Assembly: GCA_017882935.1 (NCBI GenBank)
Contig: JADGOP010000074.1
Location: 1 to 8,823 of the forward strand
Reading direction: 5' to 3'
DNA length: 8,823 nucleotides
Source: Actinomycetota bacterium
GTDB taxonomy: Bacteria > Actinomycetota > Acidimicrobiia > Acidimicrobiales > Iamiaceae
The notes below the pieces were generated by a model that worked only from the letters and a program-made list of their open reading frames with translations, did no database searches and was not told the origin of the DNA. The stretch's first letter is position 1, and the number at the start of each line of letters is the position of its first letter. Positions 6,641-8,823 of the stretch are shown here, in pieces. Position numbers and translations under genes: made by a program.

Positions 6641-6667
6641 TTGCCCCCGCCCGACGTGACGTACGCT
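6641..6667 (+). promoter_or_regulatory. Candidate promoter of the lipoprotein-hydrolase unit
   Basis: TTGCCC (6641-6646) and TACGCT (6662-6667) are separated by 15 nt, slightly short of the usual 16-18. The start of transcription would fall near 6674, about 33 nt before ATG 6707. GGAGG at 6694-6698 gives a good ribosome binding site 8 nt before the ATG. Between the two boxes is a short tandem GACGTGACGT (6653-6662) of unknown meaning. Confidence 0.35.
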
Positions 6668-6706
6668 GATACGGCGCGGAGGGGCCGCGACCTGGAGGGC
6701 AGCGTC

Positions 6707-7615
6707 ATGATCGGGCAGCGGACGGTTCATCCCCGTCGATGGGCGGCAGCGGCGGGTCTCGTCGCATTGGGCCTCACGGCCTCGTGCGGGGTGCGCGTCG
6801 ACAGCACGCGCACCGTGGGCACCACGGGAGCGCACCGGCAACAGGCCGCCTCCGGGCAGGTGGTCGAAGCCTCGTACGCGAAGCAGGCGGCCGCGGCCAC
6901 GTCCGACATGCGCACCGCCCGCTTCAAGCTCACCACCTCGGGCTCGGGTCACCTTGGCAGCGCCCTCGACATCAGCGCGACGGGCGCCTACGACCTCGAC
7001 GCCGAGGCCACGCAACTCGACGTCGACCTCGGATCCCTCGGGGGCCACGAGGAGATGGTGGTCGTCGACGGCAAGGCCTACCTGAAGCTGCCTGCCGGGC
7101 TCGGGTCGACCACCGACAAGCCCTGGTTGGCCCTCGATGCGCCCACCTCGAAGCTGGGCAGCAACCCACTCGGCACCATGGACCCCAAGGCGATGCTCGA
7201 CGAGCTCAAGTCGATCACCGGCGACCTCACCGTGGTGGGTCACGAGACCATCGACGGCGTCGACACCACGCACTACCACGGCACCATCGACCCGTCGAAG
7301 GCCCCCGGCGCGACCCAGGGCGCGGCACCGAAGCTCTTCGGCTCGATCACGATGCCCGTCGACGTGTGGATCGACGATCAGGGCCTGCTCCGGCGCCAGC
7401 AGCTCTCGATCACGGCACCTGCGGGGTCGGCGGACTCGGGCGCCTCGTCGCTGCTCGGCGGCTTCGGCCTCACCCTGACCATCGAGTTCACCGACCTCGG
7501 TGCCCCGGTCACCATCACCGCCCCGCCCGCCGACCAGGTGCAGACCGTGGACCCGAAGACCCTCGCGAAGCGCTTCGGGAACGGCTCGTCGCTGCCCGGG
7601 GCGGCCGCCAACTGA
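6707..7615 (+). CDS. LppX/LprAFG-like lipoprotein, putative lipid carrier
   Basis: Predicted exported lipoprotein of 302 residues. The N-terminus has basic residues (HPRR), a hydrophobic stretch about 12-25 and a candidate lipobox LTASC with C27. Thr at -3 is not canonical, so lipidation is likely but not certain. The mature part shows alternating beta strands with helix-forming stretches: SDMRTARFKLTTSGSG, MVVVDGKAYLKLP, GHETIDGVDTTHYHGTID, PVDVWIDDQGLLRRQQL and LTIEFTDLGAPVTI. This is the pattern of the LolA-like LprG/LppX fold, which in mycobacteria binds acylated lipids in a hydrophobic cavity and carries them to the outer envelope. The ligand here is unknown. GGAGG 8 nt upstream supports ATG 6707. 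An alpha/beta hydrolase follows after 14 nt, so the two are probably co-transcribed. Confidence 0.72.
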   Translation: MIGQRTVHPRRWAAAAGLVALGLTASCGVRVDSTRTVGTTGAHRQQAASGQVVEASYAKQAAAATSDMRTARFKLTTSGSGHLGSALDISATGAYDLDAEATQLDVDLGSLGGHEEMVVVDGKAYLKLPAGLGSTTDKPWLALDAPTSKLGSNPLGTMDPKAMLDELKSITGDLTVVGHETIDGVDTTHYHGTIDPSKAPGATQGAAPKLFGSITMPVDVWIDDQGLLRRQQLSITAPAGSADSGASSLLGGFGLTLTIEFTDLGAPVTITAPPADQVQTVDPKTLAKRFGNGSSLPGAAAN

Positions 7616-7629
7616 ACCGAGGAGCGGCG

Positions 7630-8496
7630 ATGCCCGACGAAGCCCCCACCGTGCAGGAGCGAGACATCCGGCTCGAGCCGGTCCGCCTGAGCGTGCTGGA
7701 GGCCGGTGAGGGCGGGCTCCCGTTGCTGCTCCTCCACGGCTTCACCGGGGCCAAGGAGGACTTCGCCGACTTCATCGGGCCCCTCGCCGCCGACGGGTGG
7801 CACGTGGTCGCGCCCGACCATCGCGGCCACGGCACCAGCGACTCGCCACCCGACGAGGCCGACTACTCCATCGACATCTTCGTGGCCGACGTGCTGGCCC
7901 TGCTCGACATCCTCGGGTGGGACCGCTGCGTGCTGTTGGGCCACTCGATGGGCGGGATGATCGCCCAGCGGCTGGTGCTCCGCCATCCCGACCGGTTCGT
8001 GGCCGTCGTCCTCATGGACACCCACCACCGGGCCCCCGCCGCGCTCGACCCCGCCATGGCGCAGGCCGCGGCGCACATCGTGCGCGAGCGGGGCATCGCG
8101 GAGCTGGCCCGGCTCCAGGCCGAGCGGGCCGACGACGCCCTCAGCACCCCGGCGCACCGTCGCCTGATCGCCGAGCGTCCGGGCTACGCGGAGTTCGGCG
8201 ACCGCAAGCTGCTCGGCGCCTCGCCGGCCATGTACGCCTCGCTCGCCATCGAGATCACCGCCACCCAGACCGACCAGCTGCCGGCCCTCGCCACCATCGA
8301 GATCCCGGTGCTGGTGCTCGTCGGGGAGCTCGACCGGCCGTTCGTGGCTGCGTCGCACCGCATGGCCACGACCATCCCCGACGCCCGCCGGGTCGAGATC
8401 CCCGACGCCGGGCACAGCCCGCAGTTCGAGAACCCCGAGGCCTGGTGGGAGGCCGTGCACGACTTCCTCGACGAGGTGCGACCCCGGCTGGCCTAG
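7630..8496 (+). CDS. Alpha/beta-fold hydrolase
   Basis: Predicted cytosolic alpha/beta hydrolase of 288 residues with no signal peptide. The core is complete. The oxyanion-hole motif LLLLHGF has HG at 36-37. The nucleophile elbow is GHSMGG with S106, the catalytic Asp is probably D235 in LVGELDRPF, and the catalytic His is H262 in DAGHSPQFENPE. APDHRGHGTSD (61-71) is typical of the esterase/haloalkane-dehalogenase/3-oxoadipate-enol-lactonase group. A helical cap lies between about 131 and 215. The Ser nucleophile argues against a dehalogenase (Asp), and GHS favours an esterase or lactone/ester hydrolase; the substrate cannot be told. GAGGAG (7619-7624) stands 5 nt before ATG 7630. It sits 14 nt after the lipoprotein gene. 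Its TAG stop shares three bases with the stop of the convergent gene. Confidence 0.88.
   Translation: MPDEAPTVQERDIRLEPVRLSVLEAGEGGLPLLLLHGFTGAKEDFADFIGPLAADGWHVVAPDHRGHGTSDSPPDEADYSIDIFVADVLALLDILGWDRCVLLGHSMGGMIAQRLVLRHPDRFVAVVLMDTHHRAPAALDPAMAQAAAHIVRERGIAELARLQAERADDALSTPAHRRLIAERPGYAEFGDRKLLGASPAMYASLAIEITATQTDQLPALATIEIPVLVLVGELDRPFVAASHRMATTIPDARRVEIPDAGHSPQFENPEAWWEAVHDFLDEVRPRLA
8493..8496. other. Shared palindromic stop CTAG of two convergent genes
   Basis: CTAG reads as TAG on both strands. The plus-strand hydrolase ends at 8494-8496 and the minus-strand gene ends at 8495-8493, so the two stop codons overlap by two bases. Confidence 0.85.
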
Positions 8497-8823
8497 GGGG
8501 CGGCGGGCAGGCGCCACACCACCATCGGCGCCAGCCCCGGCACGAGCACCGCGGTGACGGGAGCCGTCTGGCCGATGCGGACCGCGCCGGGCGCCGGGCT
8601 GTAGTCGGCCTTGCTCGTGAGCTGCGTGTAGAGGTGGGTCACCGGCCGGCCCTTGGGGATGATGGTGAGGCCCTTCCCGAAGAGGTAGGCGTCGCGAGGC
8701 AGGTAGCGAACCGTGTACCCGGCGCGGTCGAGGTCGAGGGCCAGGGCCTCGGGGTGGTACCCGTCGTAGTTGTACGGCGCCTCGAGGACGATGACGTGGC
8801 TCTTGGGGACCACCCGCTCGACG
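8493..8823 (-). CDS. C-terminal part of an unidentified protein (runs off the right edge)
   Basis: An open frame enters from the right edge and ends at TAG (8495-8493), giving about 110 codons. I do not recognise the family. The sequence looks like a soluble alpha/beta region: VPKSHVIVLEAPYNYDGYH, then LALDLDRAGYTVRYLP, then RIGQTAPVTAVLVPG. There is no membrane segment in this part. Regions like this occur at the extracytoplasmic C-terminus of large polytopic membrane glycosyltransferases, but that is a guess. The true start lies outside the window; a GTG at 8813 is internal because the frame stays open beyond it. It is convergent with the hydrolase and overlaps it by 4 nt (CTAG). Confidence 0.65.
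   Translation of the reverse strand, partial: VERVVPKSHVIVLEAPYNYDGYHPEALALDLDRAGYTVRYLPRDAYLFGKGLTIIPKGRPVTHLYTQLTSKADYSPAPGAVRIGQTAPVTAVLVPGLAPMVVWRLPAAP

Overview
This is a very GC-rich, gene-dense window. Its gene content, codon pattern and GTG/ATG start usage point to a high-GC actinobacterium. The actinobacterial form of DXS (NDNGRSYAP motif), a class III nucleotide cyclase, an LppX/LprG-like lipoprotein and leaderless-looking promoters all fit. Acidimicrobiia is my best guess at class level, but this is inference. No mobile element, CRISPR array, tRNA or rRNA was seen, and there is no gene-free stretch over 300 bases.

Layout, left to right. (1) A two-domain Fe-S cluster carrier, nfuA (82-699, +), is preceded by a conspicuous dyad that resembles a SufR operator. 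(2) Convergent to it is dxs (712-2607, -), the first enzyme of the MEP isoprenoid pathway, with an unusual Asp-to-Asn change at a conserved active-site position. (3) Upstream of dxs on the same strand is a decayed ArsB/SLC13-type permease (2720-3584, -), spread over three frames and lacking its middle. (4) Divergent from that is a soluble class III adenylate cyclase (3653-4453, +) with an uncharacterised N-terminal domain. (5) Abutting it tail to tail is a translationally coupled membrane-protein pair on the minus strand. The upstream gene is a lysylphosphatidylglycerol-synthase-type flippase-like protein (5470-6579) and the downstream gene is a PAP2/Aur1-like phosphatase (4454-5473). (6) Divergent from the pair is a plus-strand two-gene unit: an LppX/LprAFG-like lipoprotein (6707-7615) and an alpha/beta hydrolase (7630-8496). 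(7) The C-terminal end of an unidentified minus-strand protein enters from the right edge, and its stop codon overlaps the hydrolase stop.

Functional picture. Most of the window is housekeeping and envelope biology: Fe-S maturation, isoprenoid precursor supply, cAMP signalling, and lipid or envelope handling (flippase-like protein with lipid phosphatase; lipid-binding lipoprotein with hydrolase). I did not find a clear new multi-gene defence or biosynthetic system. The best leads are the operator-like dyad at nfuA, the DXS active-site substitution, the eroded permease, the orphan N-terminal domain of the cyclase, and the coupled flippase-phosphatase pair. The three convergent junctions are extremely tight (12, 0 and -2 nt between stop codons), two of them built on palindromic stop sequences.
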